NCBI RefSeq assembly: GCF_007856155.1
Contig: NZ_CP042266.1
Location: 4,774,001-4,838,000 of the forward strand
Reading direction: 5' to 3'
Length of the DNA stretch: 64,000 nucleotides
DNA from: Streptomyces qinzhouensis
GTDB taxonomy: Bacteria > Actinomycetota > Actinomycetes > Streptomycetales > Streptomycetaceae
The first letter of the stretch is position 1. The number at the start of each line of letters is the position of its first letter. The notes beneath the pieces were generated by a model. That model saw nothing but the letters and a program-made list of their open reading frames with translations, did not search any database and was not told the origin of the DNA. The translations under genes and the position numbers were made by a program. Below, piece after piece: positions 44,506 through 53,318 of this stretch.

Positions 44506-46461
44506 ATGTCCGCGATACCCCCTGCCCGCGACACCGGCGCGTACGCGGCCGGAGCGGATCCGTACGACCACGATCACGATCACGATCACGATCGCGACTT
44601 CGACTACGACTACGACGTGATCGTCATCGGCTCCGGGTTCGGCGGCGCGGTCTCGGCGCTGCGGCTCGCCGAGAAGGGCTACCGGGTCGGCGTTCTCGAA
44701 GCGGGCCGCCGCTTCACCCGCGAGACCCTCCCCAGGAACTCCTGGGATCTGCGGAACTTCCTGTGGGCCCCCGCGCTCGGCCTCTACGGCATCCAGCGCA
44801 TCCACCTCCTCGGGAAGGTGATGGTGCTCGCGGGCGCCGGGGTCGGCGGCGGCTCCCTCAACTACGCCAACACCCTCTACGTCCCGCCCGCCCCGTTCTT
44901 CCGTGACCCCCAGTGGAAGGACATCACCGACTGGGAGCGCGAGCTGGGGCCGTACTACGCACAGGCCCGTCGGATGCTCGGTGTCCGGCTGAACCCCACG
45001 ACCACCGCCGCCGATGTCCATCTGAAGGCCACCGCCGAGGCGATGGGCATCGGCGACACCTTCCATATGGCACCGGTCGGCGTCTTCTTCGGTGACGGCC
45101 ACGACGGCCACGACGGTTGTGACCAGGGCGAGGGCGGCGGGGTGCGGGCGGCGCCCGGTGCGGAGGTGCCCGATCCGTACTTCGGCGGAGCCGGTCCGGC
45201 CCGCCGCGCCTGCGTCCAGTGCGGCGAGTGCATGACCGGCTGCCGTCACGGCGCCAAGAACACCCTCAACGAGAACTACCTCCATCTCGCCGAGCGCGCC
45301 GGGGCCGTCGTCCACCCCATGACCACCGTGGTGAGCCTCACCGAGGACGCCGACGGCGGCCATACCGTCGGCACCGTGCCCACCGACCGCCGCCGGAAGG
45401 GGAAGAGCCGGGTGTTCCGGGCCCGCCGGGTCGTCGTCGCGGCGGGGACGTACGGTACCCAGACGCTGCTCCACCGGATGAAGGACACCGGGGCGCTGCC
45501 GGGGATCTCGCCCCGGCTCGGCGAGCTGACCCGTACCAACTCCGAGGCGGTGGTGGGGGCGCAGACCGACGACCGGCGCTACCGCGCGCGCCACGGTGCG
45601 CCGCGCGTCGACTTCACGCGCGGGGTGGCCATCACCTCGTCCGTCCATCCGGACGAGCACACCCATATCGAGCCCGTGCGGTACGGGAAGGGCTCCAACG
45701 CCATGGGGCTGCTGACCACCTTCCAGGTGCCGTACCGCTCGGGCCCCGGCGGGCGGCGGTTCGGGCGCGGCCGGGTCGCGGGCTGGCTCGGCCGCATGGT
45801 CCGGCATCCGGTGACCGCGCTCCGCTCCCTCTCGTACCACCACTGGTCGGAGCGGACCCTGATCTGGCTGGTGATGCAGTCGGTGGACAACTCCCTGACC
45901 GCCTACCGCAAACCGTCCGGTATCGGGAAGGGGCTGCTGACCGCCCGGCAGGGCCACGGCACGCCCAATCCGACCCAGCTCGCCGCCGCCACCCGGGCGG
46001 CGAGCGTGCTCGCCGATGAGATCAACGGTTTCGCCGGGTCGAATATCGGCGAGCTGATCGGTACCCCGCTGACCGCGCACTTCCTCGGCGGCTGCCCGAT
46101 CGGCGCGGACCCGGAGTCGGGGGTGATCGACCCGTACCACCGGCTGTACGGCCATCCGGGAGTCTCCGTCGTGGACGGCGCGGCGGTCACCGCGAATCCG
46201 GGCGTCAACCCGTCGCTGACGATCACCGCGCAGGCGGAGCGGGCGATGTCGCTCTGGCCCAACCACGGCGACGAGGATCCACGTCCGGCACCGGGGGAGC
46301 CGTATCTCGGGCTCGTGCCGGTGGCCCCGAGGACACCGGTCGTTCCGGCGGACGCGTTCGGCGCACTGCGGCTGCCGTTCCTGGGGATGCCCATGGTGCC
46401 GCCGAAGGGCGGGGCGGGCGGTACGGAGGGTGCGGAGCCCGGCGCCGGGGCGGGCGGATAG
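44506..46461 (+). CDS. GMC oxidoreductase (cholesterol-oxidase-like) with Cys cluster
   Basis: 651 aa, ATG 44506 with GGAGGA upstream. FAD-binding DYDVIVIGSGFGGAVSALRLAEKGYRVGVLEAGRRF; MVLAGAGVGGGSLNYANTLY; C-terminal TPLTAHFLGGCPIGADPESGVID, VVDGAAVTANPGVNPSLTITAQAERAM. Residues ~240-260 contain CVQCGECMTGCRHGAKNTLNENYL, a ferredoxin-like Cys cluster typical of this subgroup. The N-terminus has a DHDHDHDHD run coded by a 6-bp DNA repeat (about 44570-44594), and HDGHDGCDQ lies near residue 200. Substrate unknown; a hydrophobic alcohol or sterol is plausible. Confidence 0.9.
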   Translation: MSAIPPARDTGAYAAGADPYDHDHDHDHDRDFDYDYDVIVIGSGFGGAVSALRLAEKGYRVGVLEAGRRFTRETLPRNSWDLRNFLWAPALGLYGIQRIHLLGKVMVLAGAGVGGGSLNYANTLYVPPAPFFRDPQWKDITDWERELGPYYAQARRMLGVRLNPTTTAADVHLKATAEAMGIGDTFHMAPVGVFFGDGHDGHDGCDQGEGGGVRAAPGAEVPDPYFGGAGPARRACVQCGECMTGCRHGAKNTLNENYLHLAERAGAVVHPMTTVVSLTEDADGGHTVGTVPTDRRRKGKSRVFRARRVVVAAGTYGTQTLLHRMKDTGALPGISPRLGELTRTNSEAVVGAQTDDRRYRARHGAPRVDFTRGVAITSSVHPDEHTHIEPVRYGKGSNAMGLLTTFQVPYRSGPGGRRFGRGRVAGWLGRMVRHPVTALRSLSYHHWSERTLIWLVMQSVDNSLTAYRKPSGIGKGLLTARQGHGTPNPTQLAAATRAASVLADEINGFAGSNIGELIGTPLTAHFLGGCPIGADPESGVIDPYHRLYGHPGVSVVDGAAVTANPGVNPSLTITAQAERAMSLWPNHGDEDPRPAPGEPYLGLVPVAPRTPVVPADAFGALRLPFLGMPMVPPKGGAGGTEGAEPGAGAGG

Positions 46462-46479
46462 CCGGCCGGGGAGACAGAA

Positions 46480-46513
46480 GGGCCGCTGCGCCCCCCTCCG
46501 AGCACAGCGGCCC
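46480..46513. terminator. Hairpin between convergent GMC and LAxTG genes
   Basis: GGGCCGCTG (46480-46488) pairs with CAGCGGCCC (46505-46513). It starts 18 bp after the GMC stop and can serve both converging transcripts. Confidence 0.7.
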
Positions 46514-46567
46514 CTCCGGGTCCGCGCCGAAGGTCCGGCGGACCCGCGGCCCGCCGGACGATCGGGT

Positions 46568-47713
46568 TCAGGCGGTCGCGTCGCCCCGGCGGCGCTTCAG
46601 CGCGAAGACGACACCCGCACCGGCGAGTACGGCGACACCGCCGACGGCCCCGATGACCGGGAGGGTGTCGGAGGAGCCGGTCGCGGCCAGATTGCCGGTG
46701 ACCGGCACGTCCTTGCGGCCGCCCTGGGGCTCGCTGCCGCCGGAGGAGCCGGAGGAGCCGGAGGAGCCGGAGGAGCCGGACGTGCCGGGCTTGTTCGGCT
46801 TGCCCTTGCCGGGCTTGCCCTCGGCGTCCCCGCCGGACGGCGTGCTGCCCGCCGGGAGGATCTGGAAGCCGTACTCGACGTCCTTGCCGTATTCGCAGTT
46901 GTTCTTCCGGTCGACGTGCACGCCGAGCGTGATGAGGAACGCGACTCCGGCCGGGGCCTTGCTGTCGACCTTCAGCCGCAGTTCCAGCTCGGCGTACTCG
47001 CCGGCCTCCAGCTTCTCGGTGTCACCGAGATAGCTGTCCTCGGCGTCGAACTTCTCCCAGGTGCCGTCGTACTTCGCCTGGACGGTGAGGTACCGGAGGG
47101 TCTCGTCCTCGTAGTCGTGCGTGTACGCCTCGACGAGGAGATGGGCCGTGACGGACTCCATCACCTTCTCGGAGTCATTGGTGACGCGGTAGGAGAAGTT
47201 CTGCCAGCCGCTGCCCGCGACGACCTTCGACGGCAGACCGCGCAGCGACGTCTTCAGGTCGTTGTTCTCGACCTCGGTGGCACACTCGTCCTCCTCTTCG
47301 CCCTTCTCGCCTTCTTCCTCGCCATTGGGGTCGGGGTCCTTGGGCGGCCGGCCGTCGCCGGGAGCGGTGCCCGGCTCGGTGCCCTCGGGCTTCTCGGCAC
47401 CCGTCCCCGGCTCGGCGGGCTTCTGCTCGCCCGTGCCAGTGCCAGTGCCAGTGCCGGGACCCTCGCCCGTGCCCTTGCCGGGCTCGGTGTCCCCGGCCGT
47501 GCCGCCCTCGGGAGAGCCCTCGCCCGCCGCCCCGCCCTGCTGTCCGGCCGGGTCCTTCGCCGGGTCGGTCTCCGGCGCGCCCGCGGTGCTCGAACCGGCG
47601 GAGGACGCGGGATCGGTCACCCCCGTGGCCAGGGCGGCCGGGGCCGACAGCAGGGCGAGGGGGGCCAGGACGGCGGACGCCGCGGCGACAGCCGCGGCAC
47701 GACGGAGCTTCAT
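46568..47713 (-). CDS. LAxTG-anchored cell-surface protein with Pro/Gly/Glu-rich stalk
   Basis: 381 aa. Signal peptide MKLRRAAAVAAASAVLAPLA to ALA (~30). Residues 30-145 are a Gly/Thr/Glu/Pro low-complexity stalk ending in EEEGEKGEEEDEC. Residues ~145-290 form a predicted all-beta domain (LKTSLRGLPSKVVAGSGWQNFSYRVTNDSEKVMESVTAHLLVEAYTHDYEDETLRYLTVQAKYDGTWEKF, ending YGFQILPAG), similar in style to Ig-like adhesin modules. A GSS repeat (9-bp DNA unit, four copies at 46742-46777) precedes LAATG, a hydrophobic helix and KRRRG, a class E sortase signal. Function unknown; no sortase gene is in the window. Confidence 0.9.
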   Translation of the reverse strand: MKLRRAAAVAAASAVLAPLALLSAPAALATGVTDPASSAGSSTAGAPETDPAKDPAGQQGGAAGEGSPEGGTAGDTEPGKGTGEGPGTGTGTGTGEQKPAEPGTGAEKPEGTEPGTAPGDGRPPKDPDPNGEEEGEKGEEEDECATEVENNDLKTSLRGLPSKVVAGSGWQNFSYRVTNDSEKVMESVTAHLLVEAYTHDYEDETLRYLTVQAKYDGTWEKFDAEDSYLGDTEKLEAGEYAELELRLKVDSKAPAGVAFLITLGVHVDRKNNCEYGKDVEYGFQILPAGSTPSGGDAEGKPGKGKPNKPGTSGSSGSSGSSGSSGGSEPQGGRKDVPVTGNLAATGSSDTLPVIGAVGGVAVLAGAGVVFALKRRRGDATA

Positions 47714-48495
47714 GAAACCTCAGTGCTCGGCGGTGCGAATGCCATGGGATTACGGCATCCGATCATGAAATATCCGGTGGCTTCCGTGATGCGACGGATA
47801 CGAAGACACGGAAGTGATCACGGATACGCCATGAACGACCGAGGAGTGGCTGAAAAGGTTGTAGAAAAACTGACGAGAAATTTATGTGGTCTGTATCACC
47901 GATATCGGAGCCAATGTCACGATCACTGCCGATCACTGCCGATCGCTGCATTCGGGGCATTGCCCACCGGCGGCGGTGAAGCCGTGAAGCCGTGAAACCG
48001 GCAGAACGGCGAGGGCGGACCGTGGAGGGCCCCGCGGGGCGCGTGCCGCGGGGCCCTGGGCGCCGCCGGGGGGTGCGCCGCGGGAGAGAGGTCCGGTGGT
48101 TCGGTGTTCCGGAGGGCAGGGGCGCCGGTGGGATCGGGCCGCTCTCCGTCGTGACGCGGTGGGGAGGAGGGGGACACGGACTGGACGGGACTGCGGCCGG
48201 TTCCGGGCGTCCCCGGAACCGGCCGCCGGAGTGACCGGGCTGCTGTCCCCTGCCGACCGGTCACGCGCGCTGGCGCGAGGTCCCACGACGTACCTGCGTA
48301 CGTCACACGCTCCAGCGGAGCCACGCGTGGTTTTCCTGCGGGGCCGCCCCTGGCTGGCACGGCACCGGGACCAACGAAGCCCCGTCGCCGGCGGTCACGC
48401 GCCGTACGGGTGAGAGCGCACCCGAACTCAGATACGGCTGCCACTTCCGGGTCCCGGCCCGGGCCGGAGAGCGTGCCGGACCGTCCCGAGAGCGT
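47714..48495. other. 782-bp gene-free region with repeats and three strong hairpins
   Basis: Upstream of the LAxTG gene: inverted repeat CTTCCGTG (47781-47788) / CACGGAAG (47807-47814), an AT-rich patch, a 10-bp repeat (GATCACTGCC x2 plus a variant, 47921-47950) and an 8-bp repeat (GTGAAGCC x2 plus GTGAAACC, 47976-47999). Then hairpins: 48027-48056 (11-bp stem), 48193-48226 (15-bp stem, 4-nt loop, probably the chorismate mutase terminator) and GACGTAC-CTGC-GTACGTC (48287-48304). No tRNA and no convincing gene were seen. Confidence 0.7.
48193..48226. terminator. 15-bp perfect hairpin, likely terminator of chorismate mutase
   Basis: GCGGCCGGTTCCGGG (48193-48207) and CCCGGAACCGGCCGC (48212-48226) around CGTC. 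It is the strongest short-loop stem in the region, about 270 bp beyond the minus-strand chorismate mutase stop. Confidence 0.65.
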
Positions 48496-48828
48496 TCAGA
48501 CCCGGCCGCGGCACAGCTCCAGGATCGTCAGCGCGAGCGTCGTCCCGGGCTTGCCGAGCGCATCCCGGAAGTGGGTGAGGACATCCATCTCGCGGGAGAG
48601 GCTGACCCGGCGGCCGCCGGAGGCGACCCGGGCGTTCTGGATGACGGCGGAGATCGCCATCCGTTCCTGGATCAGACCGATGATCCGGTCGTCGAGCGCG
48701 TCGATCCGCTCCCGGGCGCCGGTGATCAGCTCCACCGCCTCCGGGGTGCGGGCACCGGTGATCTCGGCGGGGGTCTGCGGGGCGTTGGGGGCGGCGGTGG
48801 TGGCGGTGGTGGTGGAAACGGCGGACAC
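48496..48828 (-). CDS. Chorismate mutase (AroQ type)
   Basis: 110 aa. Converts chorismate to prephenate, leading to Phe and Tyr. The all-helical CM_2 pattern is present: ITGARERIDALDDRIIGLIQERMAISAVIQNARVASGGRRVSLSREMDVLTHFRDALG, with Arg and Lys/Arg ligands for chorismate (R of GARERID, R of QERM, R/S of GGRRVSLSRE). A Thr/Ala-rich 25-residue N-terminus is extra. GTG start with GAGGAG just upstream. A leader peptide and a terminator hairpin precede it, pointing to control by Phe/Tyr supply. Confidence 0.92.
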   Translation of the reverse strand: MSAVSTTTATTAAPNAPQTPAEITGARTPEAVELITGARERIDALDDRIIGLIQERMAISAVIQNARVASGGRRVSLSREMDVLTHFRDALGKPGTTLALTILELCRGRV

Positions 48829-48881
48829 GGGGGCTCCTCGGTGGGTCGGGGCGCCCGGCCGGAAGGGCCCGGAAACGACAG

Positions 48882-48912
48882 AGCGCCCCGGACCGTTCCC
48901 GGCCGGGGCGCT
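48882..48912 (-). promoter_or_regulatory. Attenuator terminator hairpin upstream of chorismate mutase
   Basis: Transcribed on the minus strand: AGCGCCCCGG, an 11-nt loop, CCGGGGCGCT, then CTGTCGTTTCC. A perfect 10-bp GC stem between the leader ORF stop (48937) and the chorismate mutase GTG (48828). Position after a Phe/Tyr-containing leader ORF is that of a ribosome-mediated attenuator. An alternative antiterminator pairing was not worked out. Confidence 0.75.
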
Positions 48913-48936
48913 GTGTCGAAGTCGCTTGTCAGTAGC

Positions 48937-49008
48937 TCAAGCAGCACGACCATGGCAGCCGGACGGGCCGGTGCCATAGGTAAAGACGAAGGTCGAGTGC
49001 TGACGCAT
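48937..49008 (-). CDS. Leader peptide (23 aa) with FVFTY core
   Basis: The minus-strand ORF encodes MRQHSTFVFTYGTGPSGCHG plus RAA: Phe-Val-Phe-Thr-Tyr at residues 7-11, i.e. three aromatic codons in five. The products of the pathway fed by the downstream chorismate mutase are Phe and Tyr. CATACT (49014-49019) 5 bp upstream with TTGGCG about 18 bp further could be -10/-35, which would make the message nearly leaderless; no good ribosome-binding site is visible. No Trp codon is present, arguing against Trp control. Confidence 0.75.
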   Translation of the reverse strand: MRQHSTFVFTYGTGPSGCHGRAA

Positions 49009-49275
49009 GGCAGCCAGTATGGGCCCCGGCCCCGCCGGACGCCAAAGCCGGGGCCGGATCGTGAGACGCCCCCGGTCGCGGCCCCTCGTGTCCCCGTCCG
49101 GCGGCGGCCTCCCGCGCCCCGTCCGGCGGCGGTCCCATCGGCTCCGCGCGCCCGGCCGGGCGCCGGGGACCCGCTGTGGGCCCGTGCGTACCATCCGTGT
49201 CCGGGCCGCCGGGGTGTCCGGCCCCAGTAGAATCGGATACACCGACCCCCACCAGCTCCCGCCGGAAGGCCGCCA

Positions 49276-50859
49276 GTGTCCTCTGCGTCCCCCGCCGCGC
49301 CCGATGTCGTACTCGTCGTCGACTTCGGCGCGCAGTACGCCCAGCTCATCGCCCGCCGCGTCCGTGAGGCCCGGGTTTACTCCGAGATCGTGCCGTCCAC
49401 CATGCCGGTGGCCGAGATGCTGGCGAAGAAGCCCAGGGCGATCATCCTTTCCGGTGGCCCCTCCTCCGTGTACGCGGAGGGCGCGCCCCGCCTCGACCGG
49501 GCGATCTTCGAGGCCGGGGTCCCGGTCTTCGGCATGTGTTACGGCTTCCAGCTGATGGCCACGACCCTCGGCGGCACGGTCGACAACACCGGCTCCCGTG
49601 AGTACGGCCGTACCCCCCTGAAGGTCACCAAGACCGGCTCGACGCTCTTCGAGGGCACGCCCGCCGAGCAGCCGGTGTGGATGTCGCACGGCGACGCCTG
49701 CTCCGCCGCGCCCGAGGGCTTCACCGTCACCGCCGCCACGGACGTGGTGCCGGTCGCCGCCTTCGAGAACGACGAGAAGAAGCTCTACGGAGTCCAGCAC
49801 CACCCCGAGGTGATGCACTCCACCTACGGCCAGCAGGTGCTGGAGCACTTCCTCTACCGCGGCGCGGGCATCGAGCCCTCGTGGACCACGGGCAATGTGA
49901 TCGACGAGCAGATCGCCGCCATCCGGGAGCAGGTCGGCTCCAAGCGCGCCATCTGCGGCCTCTCCGGAGGCGTGGACTCCGCCGTGGCCGCCGCCCTGGT
50001 CCAGAAGGCCATCGGCGCCCAGCTCACCTGCGTCTACGTCGACCACGGCCTGATGCGCAAGGGCGAGACCGAGCAGGTCGAGAAGGACTTCGTGGCCGCG
50101 ACCGGCGTCCAGCTGAAGGTCGTCGACGCCCAGGAGCGGTTCCTGACCGCACTCGCCGGGGTCAGCGACCCCGAGGAGAAGCGGAAGATCATCGGCCGGG
50201 AGTTCATCCGGGTCTTCGAGCAGGCGCAGGCCGAGATCGTCGCCGAGGGCGCGGCCGGTGGCGAGGATGTCGCCTTCCTCGTCCAGGGCACGCTCTACCC
50301 CGATGTCGTCGAGTCCGGCGGCGGTACCGGCACCGCCAACATCAAGTCGCACCACAATGTCGGCGGACTCCCCGACGACCTCGAGTTCGAGCTGATCGAA
50401 CCGCTGCGGCAGCTGTTCAAGGACGAGGTCCGGATGGTCGGCCAGGAGCTGGGCCTGCCGGAGGAGATCGTCCAGCGGCAGCCGTTCCCCGGCCCGGGCC
50501 TCGGTATCCGGATCGTCGGCGAGGTCACCCGCGAGCGGCTCGACCTGCTGCGCGAGGCGGACGCCATCGCCCGTGAGGAGCTGACCGCGGCCGGGCTCGA
50601 CCGCGAGATCTGGCAGTGCCCGGTGGTCCTCCTCGCCGATGTCCGCAGTGTGGGCGTCCAGGGTGACGGCCGGACCTACGGCCACCCGATCGTGCTGCGG
50701 CCGGTCTCCTCCGAGGACGCGATGACCGCGGACTGGACCCGGATGCCGTACGAGGTGCTGGCCCGCATCTCCACCCGGATCACCAACGAGGTCGCCGACG
50801 TCAACCGGGTCGTCCTGGACGTCACCAGCAAGCCGCCGGGGACCATCGAATGGGAGTAA
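49276..50859 (+). CDS. guaA: GMP synthase (glutamine-hydrolysing)
   Basis: Aminates XMP to GMP. 527 aa, GTG start preceded by GGAAGG. N-terminal class I amidotransferase: [27 protein letters not shown], nucleophile in [13 protein letters not shown], His-x-Glu in [19 protein letters not shown] pyrophosphatase P-loop: [16 protein letters not shown]-terminal dimerisation domain ends [18 protein letters not shown]. Divergent from the chorismate mutase leader. Its terminator is interrupted by an IS30-family element. Confidence 0.97.
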   Translation: MSSASPAAPDVVLVVDFGAQYAQLIARRVREARVYSEIVPSTMPVAEMLAKKPRAIILSGGPSSVYAEGAPRLDRAIFEAGVPVFGMCYGFQLMATTLGGTVDNTGSREYGRTPLKVTKTGSTLFEGTPAEQPVWMSHGDACSAAPEGFTVTAATDVVPVAAFENDEKKLYGVQHHPEVMHSTYGQQVLEHFLYRGAGIEPSWTTGNVIDEQIAAIREQVGSKRAICGLSGGVDSAVAAALVQKAIGAQLTCVYVDHGLMRKGETEQVEKDFVAATGVQLKVVDAQERFLTALAGVSDPEEKRKIIGREFIRVFEQAQAEIVAEGAAGGEDVAFLVQGTLYPDVVESGGGTGTANIKSHHNVGGLPDDLEFELIEPLRQLFKDEVRMVGQELGLPEEIVQRQPFPGPGLGIRIVGEVTRERLDLLREADAIAREELTAAGLDREIWQCPVVLLADVRSVGVQGDGRTYGHPIVLRPVSSEDAMTADWTRMPYEVLARISTRITNEVADVNRVVLDVTSKPPGTIEWE

Positions 50860-50904
50860 GTCCTCCCCGGAGGACTCCCTGAGCAACCTCCCTCAGCAGG
50901 CCCC

Positions 50905-50920
50905 GGTGTGCCCCCGCGGA
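50905..50920 (+). terminator. Left arm of the interrupted guaA terminator
   Basis: GGTGTGCCCCCGCGGA is a perfect reverse complement of 52232-52247 on the other side of the insertion element. It lies 45 bp after the guaA stop. The bases between arm and element (50921-50931) would have been part of the original loop. Confidence 0.85.
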
Positions 50921-50931
50921 ACAGCCTTGAG

Positions 50932-52222
50932 TTCTAGCGGTTGTCGCAACACCCCAGTTCAGGGGATGCGATGGACTTCGAGATCCGCAAGGACCGGAGC
51001 AAGAAGACCGGGCTGAGGCTGGCCCGTGAGCGGGAGGAATACTTCCGCCTCATGGGCCAGGGCGTCAGCAGTCGGGAAGCGTGCCGGATCGTCGGAATCG
51101 ACCGGCGCACGGGCAAACGCTGGCGGAACGGGTTCACTCCGTCGAACAGTAAGAGGTGGAGGCCGCCGGTCACCAGGCTGGTGGCCTCCGCCCCCGGGCC
51201 CTCCAAGCATCTACGGCAAGCCGACCGGATACACATCGCTGACCGGTTGCGGGAGAAGGCGTCTATACGGACCATCGCGGCCGAGCTGAACCGCAGTCCG
51301 TCGACCGTCAGCCGCGAGATCAGCCGCAACCGGCACCCCGTCAACGGCCAGTACCGGCCCTACGCCGCCCAGGCCCGAGCCGACGAGCGCCGGCCCCGGC
51401 CCAAGCCTGGGAAGATCGGGCAGAACCCTGAGCTGCGGGACTACGTCCAAGACCGCCTGGGAAGACGTTGGAGCCCGGAGCAGATAGCCCGACACCTGCG
51501 CCGCGACTTCCCCGACCGGCCGGAGATGCACGTGGTCCACGAGACGATCTACCAGGCCCTCTACGTCCAAGGCCGCGGCGAACTCCGCCGCGAGCTGACC
51601 CGCGCCCTGCGCACAGGCCGAGCAGTGCGCAAGCCCCGCCGCCAGGCCCAGCAACGCCAGCCACGCTATCCGGCTCCCATGGTGATGATCAGCGAGCGGC
51701 CCGCCGAAGCCGCAGACCGGGCCGTGCCCGGTCACTGGGAAGGCGACCTGATCATCGGGAAGGACAACGGGTCCGCCATCGGCACGCTGGTGGAACGCAG
51801 CACGCGCTACCTCATGCTGGTCCACCTGCCCCACGGCCGCGGCACCGAACTCGTCCGTGACGCACTGGTGGACACGGTGAAAACGCTTCCGGCACATCTG
51901 AAGCGGTCGCTCACCTGGGATCAGGGCAGCGAGATGGGCCGCCACCACGAGTTCACCATCGCGACCGACATCCCGGTCTACTTCTGCGATCCGGCCAGCC
52001 CCTGGCAGCGTGGCTCGAACGAGAACACCAACGGCCTGCTGCGGCAGTACTTCCCCAAAGGCACCGACCTGTCGGTCCACAACCGCGAACACCTCTACGC
52101 CGTCGCTGCCGAACTCAACGGCCGCCCACGCAAAACGCTCGACTGGGAAACCCCAGCCGAGCGCCTGCATAAACTGCTCGCCACCACACGTCAGTGATCA
52201 CGTGTTGCGACGATCCCTAGAA
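50932..52222 (+). mobile_element. IS30-family insertion sequence inserted in the guaA terminator loop
   Basis: About 1.29 kb. Terminal inverted repeats: left TTCTAGCGGTTGTCGCAACAC (50932 on), right TTCTAGGGATCGTCGCAACAC (complement of 52202-52222); each pair matches at the outer 6 and inner 10 bases with a variable centre. One transposase gene fills the element. No clear target duplication longer than 2-3 bp can be recognised, in line with IS30-type elements. Ends and ORF look intact, so the element may be active. Confidence 0.88.
50971..52197 (+). CDS. IS30-family transposase
   Basis: 408 aa from ATG 50971 (AGGGG upstream); a TTG at 50941 is inside the terminal repeat. HTH regions: GVSSREACRIVGIDRRTGKRW and the IS30 motif RTIAAELNRSPSTVSREISRN. 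The DDE domain: HWEGDLIIGKDNGSAIGTLVERSTRYLMLV (first Asp), LTWDQGSEMGRH (second Asp), SPWQRGSNENTNGLLRQYFPKGTDLS (Glu), then the C-terminal LNGRPRKTLDWETPAE signature of the family. Full length with no frameshift. Confidence 0.96.
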   Translation: MDFEIRKDRSKKTGLRLAREREEYFRLMGQGVSSREACRIVGIDRRTGKRWRNGFTPSNSKRWRPPVTRLVASAPGPSKHLRQADRIHIADRLREKASIRTIAAELNRSPSTVSREISRNRHPVNGQYRPYAAQARADERRPRPKPGKIGQNPELRDYVQDRLGRRWSPEQIARHLRRDFPDRPEMHVVHETIYQALYVQGRGELRRELTRALRTGRAVRKPRRQAQQRQPRYPAPMVMISERPAEAADRAVPGHWEGDLIIGKDNGSAIGTLVERSTRYLMLVHLPHGRGTELVRDALVDTVKTLPAHLKRSLTWDQGSEMGRHHEFTIATDIPVYFCDPASPWQRGSNENTNGLLRQYFPKGTDLSVHNREHLYAVAAELNGRPRKTLDWETPAERLHKLLATTRQ

Positions 52223-52231
52223 TCCGCCAGC

Positions 52232-52247
52232 TCCGCGGGGGCACACC
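52232..52247 (+). terminator. Right arm of the interrupted guaA terminator
   Basis: TCCGCGGGGGCACACC, perfect complement of 50905-50920, starting 10 bp after the right end of the element. Together they form a 16-bp stem (17 with the next C-G pair) only if the insertion is removed. Confidence 0.85.
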
Positions 52248-52313
52248 GCGTTCCGGGGACCCCGTGGGCGCAGGTCTCTGGTCACCTGTGGGGCCGCGCG
52301 CTACCGTCCGCGC

Positions 52314-53219
52314 ATGACGCAGCAGACGCCCGCGCCGCCGCCGCCTCCGCCCGTCCCCGCGTCGGCTCACCCCGCCCCCGTACCCTCCGCTCCCGCACCC
52401 CCAGCTCCCGTTCCGGTCCCGGTCGAAGAGCTCGGCTTCGAACTGCCGCCCGTTCATGACTCCCCGGCCGCCGAACGGGCCCACCGCAAGGAGCGGCTCG
52501 CCGGGGCGCTGCGGATTCTCGGCGGGTACGGCTACGAGGACGGGGTCTCCGGCCATATCACCGCCCGCGATCCCGAGCTGGCCGACTGCTTCTGGGTGAA
52601 CCCCTTCGGGCTGCCGTTCTCCCTGGTCACCCCCGCCGATCTGGTTCTGGTCAACGCCCGCGGCCATGTCGTCGAGGGGCGCCGGCACATCAACCAGGCC
52701 GCCTTCGCCGTCCACGCCGGGGTGCATCTCGCCCGGCCGGACACCGTCGCCGTCGTCCACACCCACACCGTCCACGGGCGGGCGCTCGCCGCCCTCGGCG
52801 AACTCGTCGAACCCCTCACCCAGGAGGCGTGCGCCTTCTACCAGGACCATGCGCTGGTGAACACGTACACCCGAGTCGCCGTCGACGAGGCGGAGAGCCG
52901 CCGGATCGCCACCGCCCTCGGCCCCCGCAAGGCCCTCGTCCTGCGCAACCACGGACTGCTGACCGTCGGTGGCTCGGTGGACGCGGCCGTCTGGTGGTTT
53001 CTCTCCATGGAGCGCTGCGCCCAGGTGCAGCTCACGGCGCGCGCGGCGGGGAAGCCGGTGCCGATCGGGCACCGGGACGCGGTCGCCACCCGGGAGCAGC
53101 TGGGCACCGATCTCGTGGCATGGATCAGCTTCCAGCCGCTGTGGCGGGCGCTGACGGCCGGCGCGGGCGGCGGACACCGGGGGGAGGGGGACGCGGAAAA
53201 GGGGCACTACTTCCGGTGA
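52314..53219 (+). CDS. Class II aldolase/adducin family protein
   Basis: 301 aa. A Pro/Ala-rich 35-residue N-terminus precedes the aldolase fold: RLAGALRILGGYGYEDGVSGHITARDPE, FWVNPFGLPFSLVTPADLVLVN, Zn ligands in VAVVHTHTVHGRALAALGE and the later His in VLRNHGLLTVGGSVDAAVWWFLSMERCAQ. The adducin-like subgroup often lacks a known substrate; sugar-phosphate aldol cleavage is possible. It now lies just downstream of the insertion element; whether the element affects its promoter is unknown. Confidence 0.9.
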   Translation: MTQQTPAPPPPPPVPASAHPAPVPSAPAPPAPVPVPVEELGFELPPVHDSPAAERAHRKERLAGALRILGGYGYEDGVSGHITARDPELADCFWVNPFGLPFSLVTPADLVLVNARGHVVEGRRHINQAAFAVHAGVHLARPDTVAVVHTHTVHGRALAALGELVEPLTQEACAFYQDHALVNTYTRVAVDEAESRRIATALGPRKALVLRNHGLLTVGGSVDAAVWWFLSMERCAQVQLTARAAGKPVPIGHRDAVATREQLGTDLVAWISFQPLWRALTAGAGGGHRGEGDAEKGHYFR

Positions 53220-53318
53220 GCCGTCAGGGGCCCTCGTACGTATGGTCAATGACGGTGACCGGGGTACGACGAGGTCCGGCGGGGACGGCGGGCCGATCCG
53301 GAGGGAGATTGACGGGCG

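Noticed and set aside
47831..47995. 54-codon frame starting MNDRGVAEKVVEKL
   Set aside because: No ribosome-binding site, composition shifts along the frame, and its end runs through tandem repeats. Not enough to call a gene.
48829..49275. Riboswitch or T-box in the chorismate mutase / guaA gap
   Set aside because: No T-box sequence, no purine-riboswitch core or other known aptamer signature was recognised; the leader peptide plus terminator explains the minus-strand side better.
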